From Desulfosporosinus sp. OT (GTDB lineage Bacteria; Bacillota; Desulfitobacteriia; Desulfitobacteriales; Desulfitobacteriaceae): a DNA stretch of 64,000 nt. Below are positions 44,769 to 54,203 of this stretch, piece by piece. The notes beneath the pieces were generated by a model. The model made no database searches and was not told the DNA's origin. It was given only the letters and a program-made list of their open reading frames with translations. How positions within the stretch are numbered: position 1 is the stretch's first letter; each line of letters begins with the position of its first letter. The stretch is from contig NZ_AGAF01000178.1 of assembly GCF_000224515.1 (NCBI RefSeq), positions 62,001-126,000 on the forward strand. The letters run 5' to 3'. A program made the translations under genes and the position numbers.

Positions 44769-45701
44769 TTAATTCCTCCCTTTCGCTAAACGAATTCGAG
44801 GGTCAATGAATCCGTAGGCGATATCCGTCAAGAACATCACCACGATGAGCAGCAGACTATAAAAGATGGTTAACCCCATGATTAACGTGTAATCATTAGA
44901 ATAAACAGCCTGAACAAAGTATTTTCCTAGGCCTGGTATGGCAAAAATCTGTTCTACCACAAGAGTTCCCGTAATAACATTGACTGTTATAGGTCCAAGA
45001 ACTGTAACGATCGGTAGAATCGCATTACGCAAAGTATGCTTAAGGATAATAGAGAATTGAGACAATCCTTTGGATCGAGCTGTTTTGATATAATCCGAAT
45101 GAAGGACATCAAGCATTGAGGTACGCATCATTCTCGCAGTTATGGCAATCGTCATAAATGATAAGGTCAAGGCGGGTAAGACTCGGTTGGCAGGTCCATC
45201 CCAAAGAGCCGCGGGTAAAATCCCCCATTTGACACCCACTAGATATTGCAAAATCGGTCCCAGCACAAATGAAGGAATTGAAACACCGACAATAGCAATA
45301 AACATCGCTCCATAATCCCAAGATTTATTATGTTTGAGAGCTGCTGTAATCCCGAGAATCAACCCAATTAAAACAGAAAAAATAATCGATTCTATGCCAA
45401 GTTCAGCTGATGCAGGGAAGGACTGTTTAATGATCTCAGTGACTCTACGGGTAGGATAAGCAAAAGATACTCCTAAGTCACCCTTTGCTATGTTAATGAG
45501 ATAGTCTTTATATTGAACGGAAATCGGCTGATCCAGTCCGTATTCTTTGGCTAATAACGCCCTCTGTTGGGTAGAAAGTTTCTCGGAATTGGCGAATGGA
45601 TCACCTGGCAAATTATGCATGAGCACAAAAGTCACAGTTACAATCATCCAGAACGTGATCAACATATAACAGAAACGTCGCAGAATAAAACGATACATCA
45701 T
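44769..45701 (-). CDS. oppB: Oligopeptide ABC transporter permease OppB
   Basis: The 310-residue permease has the OppB/DppB-type N-terminus (LMHNLPGDPFANSEKLS) and a C-terminal EAA loop SDYIKTARSKGLSQFSIILK. AGGAGGTG precedes the ATG. It starts 71 bp after oppA, and the gap holds a hairpin that could lower expression of the rest of the operon compared with oppA. Confidence 0.94.
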   Translation of the reverse strand: MMYRFILRRFCYMLITFWMIVTVTFVLMHNLPGDPFANSEKLSTQQRALLAKEYGLDQPISVQYKDYLINIAKGDLGVSFAYPTRRVTEIIKQSFPASAELGIESIIFSVLIGLILGITAALKHNKSWDYGAMFIAIVGVSIPSFVLGPILQYLVGVKWGILPAALWDGPANRVLPALTLSFMTIAITARMMRTSMLDVLHSDYIKTARSKGLSQFSIILKHTLRNAILPIVTVLGPITVNVITGTLVVEQIFAIPGLGKYFVQAVYSNDYTLIMGLTIFYSLLLIVVMFLTDIAYGFIDPRIRLAKGRN

Positions 45702-45718
45702 AACACCTCCTACAAACT

Positions 45719-45748
45719 AAAAAGGAAGGGGTTCCGGATGGAACCCCT
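45719..45748 (-). terminator. Attenuating hairpin between oppA and oppB
   Basis: A perfect 9-bp stem (45727-45735 with 45740-45748) has a 4-nt loop. TCCTTTTTAG follows on the minus strand. Partial termination here would give more binding protein than permease, as is common in peptide transporter operons. Confidence 0.7.
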
Positions 45749-45771
45749 CTATCTTTTCTAAATTGATCTAA

Positions 45772-47400
45772 CTATTCGACAGATGCGTTTTTGAGATCCC
45801 ACTCAGAACCATAAGGGAAGAAGAGAATATTTTTGGCGTTTGGTTTAACCAGATAGGAATAAGCACGGAAGTTCACGGGAGCAACTGGCATTTTAGCAAC
45901 TAAAATCTTTTCAGCATCAACTAAATATTGAGCACGTTTCGCTCCATCGGGTTCTGCTTTGGCTTTTTCAATCAATTGATCGTACTCTGGATCTTTAAAC
46001 TGACTCTCGTTGAAGGAAGAGGTTGATTCATGGCAATCCAGGAAAGTCATTGGGTCGTTATAATCCGCACCCCAGTTAAATAATAACAGATCAAATTGAT
46101 GCGTTTGTCCATGTTCAATCCTTAGTTTGTGGGGAATCGACTCAACTGTGACATCAATCCCAAGATTTTGTTTCCATTGTCCTTGGATAAATTCTAAAGC
46201 CTTTTTCCCATCTTCGGTATCATCACCTGTGAATTTTAAGGTTGGGAAGGAGGTAAGTCCTGCTTCTTTTAATCCTTGAGCTAATAATGTTTTGGCTTGG
46301 GCTGGATCATATTTCGGCAGCACATCTCCTGCATCTTTACGGAACTCTTTATTGTTTCCGTCCATAGTCCCATTCGGTACGAATCCAGTCGGCGCTTGGC
46401 TTCCATCATGGAATACAATATCGACTAAATTGCTGCGATCAATCGACAAGGCCAGAGCCTGACGAATTTTATCGTTTTTCAAGGCTGGTACAGCTTCATT
46501 CATCTCTACGTAGGTAATATAGAGTTGGGGTGAAATCTGATAATCGGGCTTAGCTTTCCATTGATCCACCTGGTCACGGGTGATGCGAGCTACATCGATG
46601 GCGTTGGATTGGTACAAGTTAGCTAAGGTATTATTGTCCGAAGCGATTTGAACATCTACTTCATTCAGTTTTACATTATCTTTGTCCCAATATTTGTCGT
46701 TTTTCACTAAGGTTAAACTTTGTTCATGATCCCATTTGCTTAGTTGGAAAGGACCATCGAACAACAGCTTGTCAGCATCAGCAGCATACTTGTCACCATA
46801 TTTCTCGACAAACTCTTGCTTTTCTGCGAAAAAGACCGGGAATGAGAGTTGGGCCGTCATAAAAGGAATTGGGTTCTCCAACGTGAACGTGAGGGTTTTG
46901 TCATCAATTGCTTTGACCTGAACTTGGTCAGCGCTCCCTTTTCCGTTCATGAAGGCATCTCCACCTTTAATCCAAGCAACCATAAAGGCGTAATCCGCTT
47001 TTGTTTTAGGATCCAACGTACGCTTCCAAGCATATTCGAAATCTTTTGCCGTCACAGGTGAATCATCTGACCATTTAATGTTATCCCGCAGCTTGATTGT
47101 ATACGTCTTTCCTTCGTTCGTAATCACCGGCATTGAAGCAGCTAAAGCAGGTATCGGTTCTCCGTTTGCTCCTAATCGATAGAGGCCTTCGTTAATCGCA
47201 TTCAGAATATCAAACGATACGGCGGCGTTGGCAACTGATGTGTCCAGGGCCTGCGGTTCTGCCAGCAAAGTCATTTTTAATAATTGCTTAGAATTTCCCG
47301 CACTGCCTGATTGAGCCGTGTTTCCACCACACCCTGTAAGTAGACCCGCAAGTAGCACAGTGGTTGAGATTCCGGCAATGAACCTTTTTGCGTTAGTCAT
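45772..47400 (-). CDS. oppA: Oligopeptide-binding lipoprotein OppA
   Basis: The 542-residue solute-binding protein (SBP family 5) starts with a lipoprotein signal ending LLAGLLTGC, so it is a membrane-anchored lipoprotein processed by Lgt/LspA. The family motif is in YTIKLRDNIKWSDDSPVTAKDFEYAWKR (split around 93-120). It is the first gene of the transporter operon and lies directly after a two-component system. TTAAGGAGG precedes the ATG. Confidence 0.94.
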   Translation of the reverse strand: MTNAKRFIAGISTTVLLAGLLTGCGGNTAQSGSAGNSKQLLKMTLLAEPQALDTSVANAAVSFDILNAINEGLYRLGANGEPIPALAASMPVITNEGKTYTIKLRDNIKWSDDSPVTAKDFEYAWKRTLDPKTKADYAFMVAWIKGGDAFMNGKGSADQVQVKAIDDKTLTFTLENPIPFMTAQLSFPVFFAEKQEFVEKYGDKYAADADKLLFDGPFQLSKWDHEQSLTLVKNDKYWDKDNVKLNEVDVQIASDNNTLANLYQSNAIDVARITRDQVDQWKAKPDYQISPQLYITYVEMNEAVPALKNDKIRQALALSIDRSNLVDIVFHDGSQAPTGFVPNGTMDGNNKEFRKDAGDVLPKYDPAQAKTLLAQGLKEAGLTSFPTLKFTGDDTEDGKKALEFIQGQWKQNLGIDVTVESIPHKLRIEHGQTHQFDLLLFNWGADYNDPMTFLDCHESTSSFNESQFKDPEYDQLIEKAKAEPDGAKRAQYLVDAEKILVAKMPVAPVNFRAYSYLVKPNAKNILFFPYGSEWDLKNASVE

Positions 47401-47551
47401 ATGTATCCTCCTTAATTAATGTGCAACATTTTTAGTTATTATAACAAAATGCATGGACCAACTAAAGAAATAAAAAAGATAAAAAGTATAAGTTTGATTA
47501 TATTTGCCGGATTTGAGAGAATCCCGCTTAAGTATTCCCTAAAAGGTTGCG

Positions 47552-48178
47552 TTAAACCCAACAATAGCGATTTTTCGGACGTCCTATTTTTTTGTAACTA
47601 GGAATTGGCTTTACTTTACCATTTTGAACAAGATACATCAGATAGCGATAAACGGTGGGAACGGCGAGGGATAATTCCTTGGAAATCTCCTCTACTGTGG
47701 AAGGTTGCTGGCAAGTCGTTAGATATCGTTCGATATAAGATAGTGTCGGCTTGCTAATCCCCTTGGTTACAAACACTTCGTCTTGGACTTTAGGTGTTGC
47801 TTGAAAAGTTTTCGTCATATCCAATAGTCGTTTATGCAGTTGCACGCGAGCAATTAAATCAGGTGCTTTGACAGGTTTAAGGGCAAAATCGGTGGCACCT
47901 ACATCTAAAAAACGATCGGCAATTTCCTGCCTTTCATCAACGGTAAGTACAAGAATCGGTATTTGTTGATCTTGTTTCCGAATTAGACGAACTGTTTCTA
48001 AACCATCAATTTCCGGCATATGATAGTCCACTAAAATGATATCCGCGCCATGCTTGAGAAACCCCTCAATTCCGGCTCTTCCATTAGGATAGGCCTCGGG
48101 CTCCCAACCAACAAATTTAAATATTTCACTCAGCATATAACGAAGAGACTGGTCATCGTCCATAATTAATATTCTCAT
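47552..48178 (-). CDS. Response regulator of the CitB/DcuR type
   Basis: The 208-residue product has a receiver domain (acidic pocket D7-D9, phospho-acceptor D51, T-loop and K near 100 in FALKPVKAPD) and a C-terminal HTH (STVEEISKELSLAVPTVYRYLMYLV) like that of CitB/DctR regulators. The start ATG 48178 overlaps the histidine kinase stop (ATGA). Its neighbours suggest it controls the peptide transporter, but no binding site is identified. Confidence 0.9.
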   Translation of the reverse strand: MRILIMDDDQSLRYMLSEIFKFVGWEPEAYPNGRAGIEGFLKHGADIILVDYHMPEIDGLETVRLIRKQDQQIPILVLTVDERQEIADRFLDVGATDFALKPVKAPDLIARVQLHKRLLDMTKTFQATPKVQDEVFVTKGISKPTLSYIERYLTTCQQPSTVEEISKELSLAVPTVYRYLMYLVQNGKVKPIPSYKKIGRPKNRYCWV

Positions 48179-49506
48179 TGGCTTTCTCCCAGTGGCAGGG
48201 TTATCCAAATTTTCGTTCCCTGCCCCACTACACTTTTTATATTAACGGATCCTTCATGCCCTTCCGCTACCTGTCGCACAAAAGCTAAGCCAACTCCAGG
48301 ATGGTTTTTAGTGCTGTATCCAGTTTTCCAGATTCTTTTTACATCGTTTGCCTGAATACCATGCCCATTGTCTTCAACCTCTAATTTTATTGCGTTGGGC
48401 AATGTTTTTGCGCGCAGGACTACCCTTCCATTATCTTGCTCTCGAGTGGCATCCAAGGCATTATCAATTAAATTTATGATTGCTCGAGTCAGCCTAATTT
48501 TATTAATGTAAATAATCGGGTGAGGTTCTTCCTCTAACTCAATATCCACCAATAAATTAGTTCCACTTAGACGACTAGCCCGAATATAATCAATTAATTC
48601 TTTAAGCTCACACCAGTTCTTTCGATCCTCATACAAAATTTCCGAAACCATTCTGCTCATCGATTGAATCGAACCATAGATGGTTTGACAGTATTCTTGC
48701 ATCTTAGGATCGGGCCATCGTATTTCCATTAAAGAAACCAATCCTTCGACGGTAGCAAGCGGAGTTTTAAGGTCATGGACAAGATGCAGAACTTCACGTC
48801 CTGATCGAGATTCATAAGCTTCAAGTTGAGCACGATGCAGGTCCTGAGAAATGGACCATTTTTCCATATACAAAATCAAGTAAATCCATAAAGTGAGAGC
48901 ACTAGCTACGAAGATAAAAAACAATACATTCGCATAAAGGGCGAGCACTCGACCAAATCCAAGTTGAATCGCTGCCTGTTTTACTTTTATCGATAAAGAA
49001 CCTTGTCCGAAACCATATTGAGTAAGAAAAGGAACTTGATTTAACCAAGCAACACCAAAAATCAGTTGGGAGAAAACCAGTAATTTCATTCCCATATTCA
49101 ATTTTTGTTTACTTAGTTGCTGCATCACCACGATCGTAAGCCAAAGGAAAATATCTGTAGCTCCAAAACTATAGTTTAGCGGCGTCATTACATTAACGAT
49201 AACATAAGCGAGCGGCACAGCAACCAAGGGAACGATAGTCTTTAAGGCGGAACGATTGAAAACATCTGCCATTCCATCCCCCAGCATCACCACACTGAGA
49301 AACTGGGGGGTGGTAATAATGGTATTAATTGATACAGTAAGAAATGCGTCAATCATTAACGCATTCCCGTCAGTTCTATGATCCATCGTTTGGAGTAATT
49401 GATCTAACCTCAGAAGTTGAGGTTTTAACCAAAGTGGAATTAAGACACCTAACAAAAACAACCCAATTCCTATCCATATTTTCCGCGACCTTACGACTTT
49501 CCCCAC
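48175..49506 (-). CDS. Membrane sensor histidine kinase
   Basis: The 443-residue protein has an N-terminal sensor of about seven transmembrane helices (residues 1-230). A HisKA region follows with VLHLVHDLKTPLATVEG (phospho-histidine around residue 240), and then a HATPase domain: N box NLIDNALDAT, G1 VEDNGHGIQ and G2 HPGVGLAFVRQV. There is no PAS domain, so the signal is probably sensed in the membrane. It overlaps its response regulator by 4 bp. A GTG start with GGAAGGTGG upstream is used. Confidence 0.92.
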   Translation of the reverse strand: MGKVVRSRKIWIGIGLFLLGVLIPLWLKPQLLRLDQLLQTMDHRTDGNALMIDAFLTVSINTIITTPQFLSVVMLGDGMADVFNRSALKTIVPLVAVPLAYVIVNVMTPLNYSFGATDIFLWLTIVVMQQLSKQKLNMGMKLLVFSQLIFGVAWLNQVPFLTQYGFGQGSLSIKVKQAAIQLGFGRVLALYANVLFFIFVASALTLWIYLILYMEKWSISQDLHRAQLEAYESRSGREVLHLVHDLKTPLATVEGLVSLMEIRWPDPKMQEYCQTIYGSIQSMSRMVSEILYEDRKNWCELKELIDYIRASRLSGTNLLVDIELEEEPHPIIYINKIRLTRAIINLIDNALDATREQDNGRVVLRAKTLPNAIKLEVEDNGHGIQANDVKRIWKTGYSTKNHPGVGLAFVRQVAEGHEGSVNIKSVVGQGTKIWITLPLGESQ

Positions 49507-49681
49507 TTAAATTACCACCTTCCTACTCATGAGAGTGTAACATGAAATCGGAATACTGATAATTTTTCCGCTTCAAGTGGGCATAACTCGTCACCAATAA
49601 GACAACTTTACGATTTGATCTTACCTCTGTCAAGTTAACCTCCAATTCAATTGAAATTTCATTTCTCACGAAGTTTCCTGT

Positions 49682-51277
49682 TTATTTTTCTACAGTTGCG
49701 TTTTTAAAGTCTACAAGACCAAGGGGCGAATGAATTACACCTTTTACAAATGACTTCGAAGTGTATTTAAGGTTTTCATAATAAATAGGCATCACAGGCA
49801 ATTCCGTCATTAAGATTTTTTCAGCATCATGCATTTGTTGCATGCGGGCCTTAGGATCCAGGTTTTTCTTTACTCCTGCAATAAGCGTATCATATTGTTG
49901 GTTAGCCCACCCAGTTTTATTATTTGCACCACCTTTTGTGAAAATATCCAATAAAGACAGTGGATCCATATAGTCAACAGTCCAGCCAACACGAGCTACA
50001 TCAAAATCAAAGCTTTGTAACAATTTCAAATAGACTTGACCTTCTTCTTTGCGAAGTGTAACCGAGATCCCAAGGTTTCTACTCCACATATCTTTGATAA
50101 CAGTTGCAATTTTTTCGTGATTGAAATTAGGGTTAAATAGGATTTTGATTTCCGGAAAACCTTTTCCACCGGGGAAACCCGCATCGGACATGAGTTTCGT
50201 AGCCTTTGCGACGTCTTCTTGGAAGTAGTCACCTCCGACATCGCGAAATTGTTTACTTGTATCGGCATCGTTAATACCGTATGGAACAAAAGCAAAGGCC
50301 GGCTTTTCATTTGTTTGGGTTGCTGCAGCAATAATTTCCTGGCGGTCGATCGCTAAGGTCAAGGCTTGGCGCACTTTGGGGTCATCAAAAGGCTTCTTTG
50401 TAACATTAAAAGCATAATAGTAGGTACCTACTTGAGGATCAATTTTAAGATCTCCTGATTTAAGTAGACGCTTAGTATCACCTGCCGGAACACTATCTAT
50501 TCCATCAACTTGACCTGCTTCATAGGCAGTCAGCGCAGCTTTAGGATCTTCAATAAGGTTAAACGTAAGTTCTGAAATTTTAACCGATTTGGCATCCCAG
50601 TAATTATCGTTTTTCACAACGATGATTTCCTTATTATGAGTCCACGATTTCATTTGAAAAGGACCATTACTGACAAATGTCTCCGCTTTAAGGTTCCAAT
50701 CCTTATTCGCTTGAACAACCTTTTTATCAACCGGAAAATAGGTTGGAAATGCAGTCAGAGCCAGAAAGTAAGGAGCAACATTGACAAGCGTTACTTCTAA
50801 TGTCTGTGGATTGATCACTTTTATACCAACATCTTCAGCTTTTCCCATTTTAGCATTATAGGCAGCTCCTCCCTTAATATAAGCAGCTATCGGGTATGCA
50901 TACCCTGCGGCATTAACAGGATCCATGGCTCGCATCCATGCAAATTTAAAATCATCTGCCGTTAGCGGATCACCATTGCTAAATCTGGAGTCACGCAAAT
51001 GGAACGTATAATTCAGACCATCAGCTGATACATCAATTTTTTCCGCAATAGCTGGCTGCGGAACGTTGTTCACATCTAAACGTGTCAGGCCTTCAAACAT
51101 GGCCATTTCCATAATCACTTCAGAAGTATTATTGGACATTTGAGGGTCCAATGTTTTTGGTTCGGGTCCCGGGTTATAACTAGTTTTCATTTTTCTGAGG
51201 CTGTAGCCTGGTGCCGTAATGCATATCATTAGGGCAACTACTAGTATTATCGCTCCTAATTTATTCTTCCTAAACAT
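49682..51277 (-). CDS. Second oligopeptide-binding protein, OppA-like
   Basis: This 531-residue SBP family 5 protein is clearly paralogous to the OppA at 45.8-47.4 kb. It has YNPGPEPKTLDPQMSNNTSEV at the N-terminus and FTLRDSRFSNGDPLTADDFKFA-like motifs. The signal region is KLGAIILVVALMICITAPGYS, and the only cysteine is preceded by isoleucine, so the lipobox is not canonical and the protein may be released or held by its signal. No permease genes accompany it, so it probably feeds the neighbouring permease with a different peptide range. GAAAGGAAGGAA precedes the ATG. Confidence 0.9.
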   Translation of the reverse strand: MFRKNKLGAIILVVALMICITAPGYSLRKMKTSYNPGPEPKTLDPQMSNNTSEVIMEMAMFEGLTRLDVNNVPQPAIAEKIDVSADGLNYTFHLRDSRFSNGDPLTADDFKFAWMRAMDPVNAAGYAYPIAAYIKGGAAYNAKMGKAEDVGIKVINPQTLEVTLVNVAPYFLALTAFPTYFPVDKKVVQANKDWNLKAETFVSNGPFQMKSWTHNKEIIVVKNDNYWDAKSVKISELTFNLIEDPKAALTAYEAGQVDGIDSVPAGDTKRLLKSGDLKIDPQVGTYYYAFNVTKKPFDDPKVRQALTLAIDRQEIIAAATQTNEKPAFAFVPYGINDADTSKQFRDVGGDYFQEDVAKATKLMSDAGFPGGKGFPEIKILFNPNFNHEKIATVIKDMWSRNLGISVTLRKEEGQVYLKLLQSFDFDVARVGWTVDYMDPLSLLDIFTKGGANNKTGWANQQYDTLIAGVKKNLDPKARMQQMHDAEKILMTELPVMPIYYENLKYTSKSFVKGVIHSPLGLVDFKNATVEK

Positions 51278-51446
51278 GTGCTTATTCCTTCCTTTCTAAG
51301 ATTTACCTACACGCTTTTAAACGCATTTATTGGTAACCATATAACAAAGAAGCATTATTCAGACCTTATATCGCTCTGAAATCATTGCATAGAGATTGAA
51401 AAGGCAACGTTGAAGCTTCGTTATAACACTAGTCTTGGAAAACAAA

Positions 51447-51498
51447 AACAGACAAAAACACCTTACGTTATTTATTTATAAGGTGTTTCGTCTGTTTT
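51447..51498 (-). terminator. Terminator of spo0A
   Basis: Outer ACAGAC/GTCTGT and inner AAACACCTTA/TAAGGTGTTT stems (about 16 bp with a small internal bulge) are followed by TTTTGTTTTCC on the minus strand. Apart from this element and a short run of TTAGATTAAC repeats just after spo0A (51727-51762), I see nothing in 51278-51758. Confidence 0.75.
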
Positions 51499-51758
51499 CT
51501 GAGCAATATAATTGTTTTGAATAAAGTGCACCCTCTATCTCATCCAAAATTATCTTTCAGTCGTTTGTTTTGAGGGATTTAAAATATATATTATTTATAA
51601 ATTTGCTAAAAATCACAGCAAACAATTCAAATGAAAACCTCCAGGTTCTTACGAATTTACAGATTCAATTATTCTAATAAAACAGATATGGTGCAGCAGA
51701 TTTGATTTGACTGACTTAATTTGACCTAGATTAACTTGATGACTTAGATTAACTTAGA

Positions 51759-52559
51759 TTAACTCACTTTGCTCATCACTCTCAATTTGTCGGCTAGAAG
51801 TGCTATAAATTCTGAATTTGTAGGTTTTTGTCGTTCAATATTCATCGAATATCCAAAAATACGTTTTAACGTATCTGTATGTCCACGTTCCCAAGCTAAC
51901 TCTATAGCGTGACGAATTCCACGTTCTACCCTACTAGGTGCAGTATCAAACTTTTTGGCAATCCCCGGATATAATTCCTTGGTTACCGCTCCTAACAACG
52001 AAACATCCTCAACCACCATCAAAATTGCATCACGAATGTATTGATACCCTTTAACATGGGCTGGAATCCCAATTTGATGCATCATCGTGGTCACTTCAAC
52101 GTTCAAATTAAGTCCGTTTCCCGCCGTTGACACGATGGGAGAACTTGAAGAAGAAAACTGTTCGGGTGCTGCCGTAGGCATATCCTGCGTTAAAGTACGG
52201 ATACGTTTACTGAGAATATCAAGATCGAATGGTTTTAAAATAAAGTAATCAACTCCAAGCATCATCGCTTGGTGAGTGAGAGATTCCTGTCCGAAAGCCG
52301 TTAACATAATAATTTTCGGTCGAGTCATTGTTGTACGATTATTAATTCGTTCCAATACGCCTAAACCATCCAAATTTGGCATCACTAGATCAAGAATAAT
52401 CAAGTCCGGTTCCTGAGTTTGAATGAGTTCCCAAGCTTCTAAACCATTATTAGCGACTCCAACAATGATTAAGTCTTCTTGTTCTTGGAGATAGTTCTGT
52501 AGCATTTGACATAAATTACGATTATCGTCCGCGACAATTATTTTTATTTTCTTACCCAT
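51759..52559 (-). CDS. spo0A: Sporulation master regulator Spo0A
   Basis: The 266-residue product has the receiver domain (D11, D12, phospho-acceptor D57, K in YFILKPFD) and a linker. Its C-terminal DNA-binding domain has the Spo0A signature HQIGIPAHVKGYQYIRDAI, GIAKKFDTAPSRVERGIRHA and the conserved IFGYSM. Phosphorylated Spo0A starts sporulation by binding TGTCGAA boxes. Its phosphate would come from a sensor kinase or relay that is not in this window, although the adjacent peptide-uptake genes suggest a link. One exact box lies upstream, indicating autoregulation. Confidence 0.97.
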   Translation of the reverse strand: MGKKIKIIVADDNRNLCQMLQNYLQEQEDLIIVGVANNGLEAWELIQTQEPDLIILDLVMPNLDGLGVLERINNRTTMTRPKIIMLTAFGQESLTHQAMMLGVDYFILKPFDLDILSKRIRTLTQDMPTAAPEQFSSSSSPIVSTAGNGLNLNVEVTTMMHQIGIPAHVKGYQYIRDAILMVVEDVSLLGAVTKELYPGIAKKFDTAPSRVERGIRHAIELAWERGHTDTLKRIFGYSMNIERQKPTNSEFIALLADKLRVMSKVS

Positions 52560-52631
52560 TCTACCATCATCCCGCCTTAACTGTATTCCGGTTCACCTAA
52601 TTGCCTTTATCAGCGTTTGTTTCACTCCGGT

Positions 52632-52680
52632 GCCCTTATTATACGTTAGGGTCGATGTCGAAATCGTAAATAATAAGGCA
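52632..52680 (-). promoter_or_regulatory. spo0A upstream region with a 0A box and hairpin
   Basis: TGTCGAA at 52656-52662 is an exact Spo0A box. It sits inside an inverted repeat (TGCC-TTATTA/TAATAAGGCA arms at about 52631-52641 and 52671-52680) that on the minus strand includes the possible -10 box TATAAT. The box is close to the -35 region of this promoter. In the rest of the 496-bp gap (52560-53055) I see no gene. Confidence 0.55.
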
Positions 52681-53055
52681 ACTATGTTAAGCCGTTAATT
52701 TTACGAGAAAGGCTTATCGGCAAAGGGTTTATGGATATTATTGGAATTTTCTATTTACCGCAAAATCTACTATAATTTTCCATAAGCAATTATTACACTA
52801 TTAAATAAACGAATTGTCGTGAACAATATCGAGTTTAAGCAAAACATATCCTCCTGAGAAAAAATAACGTGTTATTGAAGCGGGTAAAGTCTATTCATTG
52901 CATACAATGCTACCCACAAAATCGTGCTTTTTTGCTTCATTGCTTACGGATCGTCTGATCTTGAACCAAATCCATTTCGAAAATAGTTAATGTTTTATGA
53001 ATAGTTGACTTTAACAAGGAGAGAATATAGCTAGTTAATTAAAGGAGGGTACAAT

Positions 53056-53244
53056 ATGATTGCTGCAGTTGACAAAGATACGTGTATTGGGTGTGGAGCT
53101 TGCCCAGAATTCTGTCCCGAGGTCTTCAAGATGGAGGATGACGGATTAGCCGTAGCGTATACTAGCCCGGTACCAAGTGAGGTCGAGTCAGCCGCTAAAG
53201 AAGCCGCTGATGGCTGCCCAACAGACGCAATTCATGTTAACTAG
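53056..53244 (+). CDS. [4Fe-4S] ferredoxin
   Basis: The 62-residue ferredoxin has one cluster motif, CIGCGACPEFCP, and a distal cysteine in DGCPTDAI. That gives the four ligands for one [4Fe-4S] cluster plus an extra cysteine. Such small ferredoxins carry electrons for anaerobic enzymes, and the sirohaem reductase fusion convergent with it 69 bp away is a possible partner. AAAGGAGGG precedes the ATG. Confidence 0.93.
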   Translation: MIAAVDKDTCIGCGACPEFCPEVFKMEDDGLAVAYTSPVPSEVESAAKEAADGCPTDAIHVN

Positions 53245-53270
53245 TTAAGAAATGAACGTCAAACCTTAAA

Positions 53271-53314
53271 AAGACAGTAAAAAGCGGATGATACCATCCG
53301 CTTTTTACTGTCTT
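53271..53314. terminator. Bidirectional terminator between ferredoxin and sirohaem reductase
   Basis: A perfect 20-bp stem (53271-53290 with 53295-53314) has a 4-nt ATAC loop. It contains A and T runs for both directions, and the stop codon of the reductase gene lies at its edge. Confidence 0.9.
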
Positions 53315-54194
53315 AATGCATAGCTTTTTCTGCAACTTCATGAAGTCCATCTAGGCCGATTCGATCAATGAGACGCCCAAGCCGTTCTTGGGGTTTTGCA
53401 TTTTCCTTATAGTAAGAAATAACCGCGTCCACCACTGGCAGAATTTGCTCTTTCTGAAGATTTTCCAAAAGTATATCTGCTCTCCTCGGCTTAACGCCAC
53501 CATTTCCTCCTACATAAAGGTGATATCCCTTGCTCGTCCCCATCAGACCCAAGTCCACAGAAGCTGCGTCCGTACATTTATTTGGACAACCTGCTACCCC
53601 CATTTTAAATTTTGAGGGCAATACCATCCCATGATAATGTTTATCAATTTCTATCCCTAAAGCTAGTGTTTCTTGTAATCCTCGCTTACAGAATGTCTCA
53701 CCTGGACAAACCTTCACACTCCGCACACATAAGCCAACGGCATGCCCAGGATCCATCCCCAGATCTTCCCAAACCTTCGGGACATCTTCAGGGAGTAACC
53801 CGACGATGGCAATTCGCTGGGCAGATGTCACTTTAAGCGCTTGAGCATGGTATTTTTCTGCTACATCTGCAATCTTACGTAAAATTTCAGGAGTTACCAC
53901 CCCAGCTGGTATATGTGGCGCAATCGAATAAGTCTTTTTATCCATTTGCAAAATAGACCCTGCTGGCTGAGCCTTTGCAGCGGCCTCAGCAGATATCTCC
54001 CCTTGTTCAACAGAGTTTACTTTTTCTAACAACACATTCGGATCAAGATTATGCATTTGCGCTGCATTGGCCAAAGTCTCATTGACTGAAAACGCACATC
54101 CTAGACAATGTAATCCGAGTTCTTGCATAGCTTCTGCAGTCTTTGGATTTGAAGTCATAATATCCTTCAATTTCATATCCAATGTAAAACGCAT
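53313..54194 (-). CDS. DUF1858 - nitrite/sulfite reductase domain fusion
   Basis: Residues 1-60 are a DUF1858 domain, with CLGC in LHCLGCAFSVNETL near residues 30-33, a presumed redox or disulfide pair. Residues 70-290 form a small sirohaem reductase-like domain: VCPGETFCKRG and GVAGCPNKCTDA supply the four cysteines that ligate a [4Fe-4S] cluster and the sirohaem iron. Full NirA/SirA enzymes are two to three times longer, so this is a minimal form. The natural electron acceptor is unknown; sulfite or another sulfur compound is plausible. AGGAGATAATT precedes the ATG. A zinc-ribbon microprotein gene lies 9 bp upstream. Confidence 0.87.
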   Translation of the reverse strand: MRFTLDMKLKDIMTSNPKTAEAMQELGLHCLGCAFSVNETLANAAQMHNLDPNVLLEKVNSVEQGEISAEAAAKAQPAGSILQMDKKTYSIAPHIPAGVVTPEILRKIADVAEKYHAQALKVTSAQRIAIVGLLPEDVPKVWEDLGMDPGHAVGLCVRSVKVCPGETFCKRGLQETLALGIEIDKHYHGMVLPSKFKMGVAGCPNKCTDAASVDLGLMGTSKGYHLYVGGNGGVKPRRADILLENLQKEQILPVVDAVISYYKENAKPQERLGRLIDRIGLDGLHEVAEKAMH

Positions 54195-54203
54195 AATTAT
54201 CTC

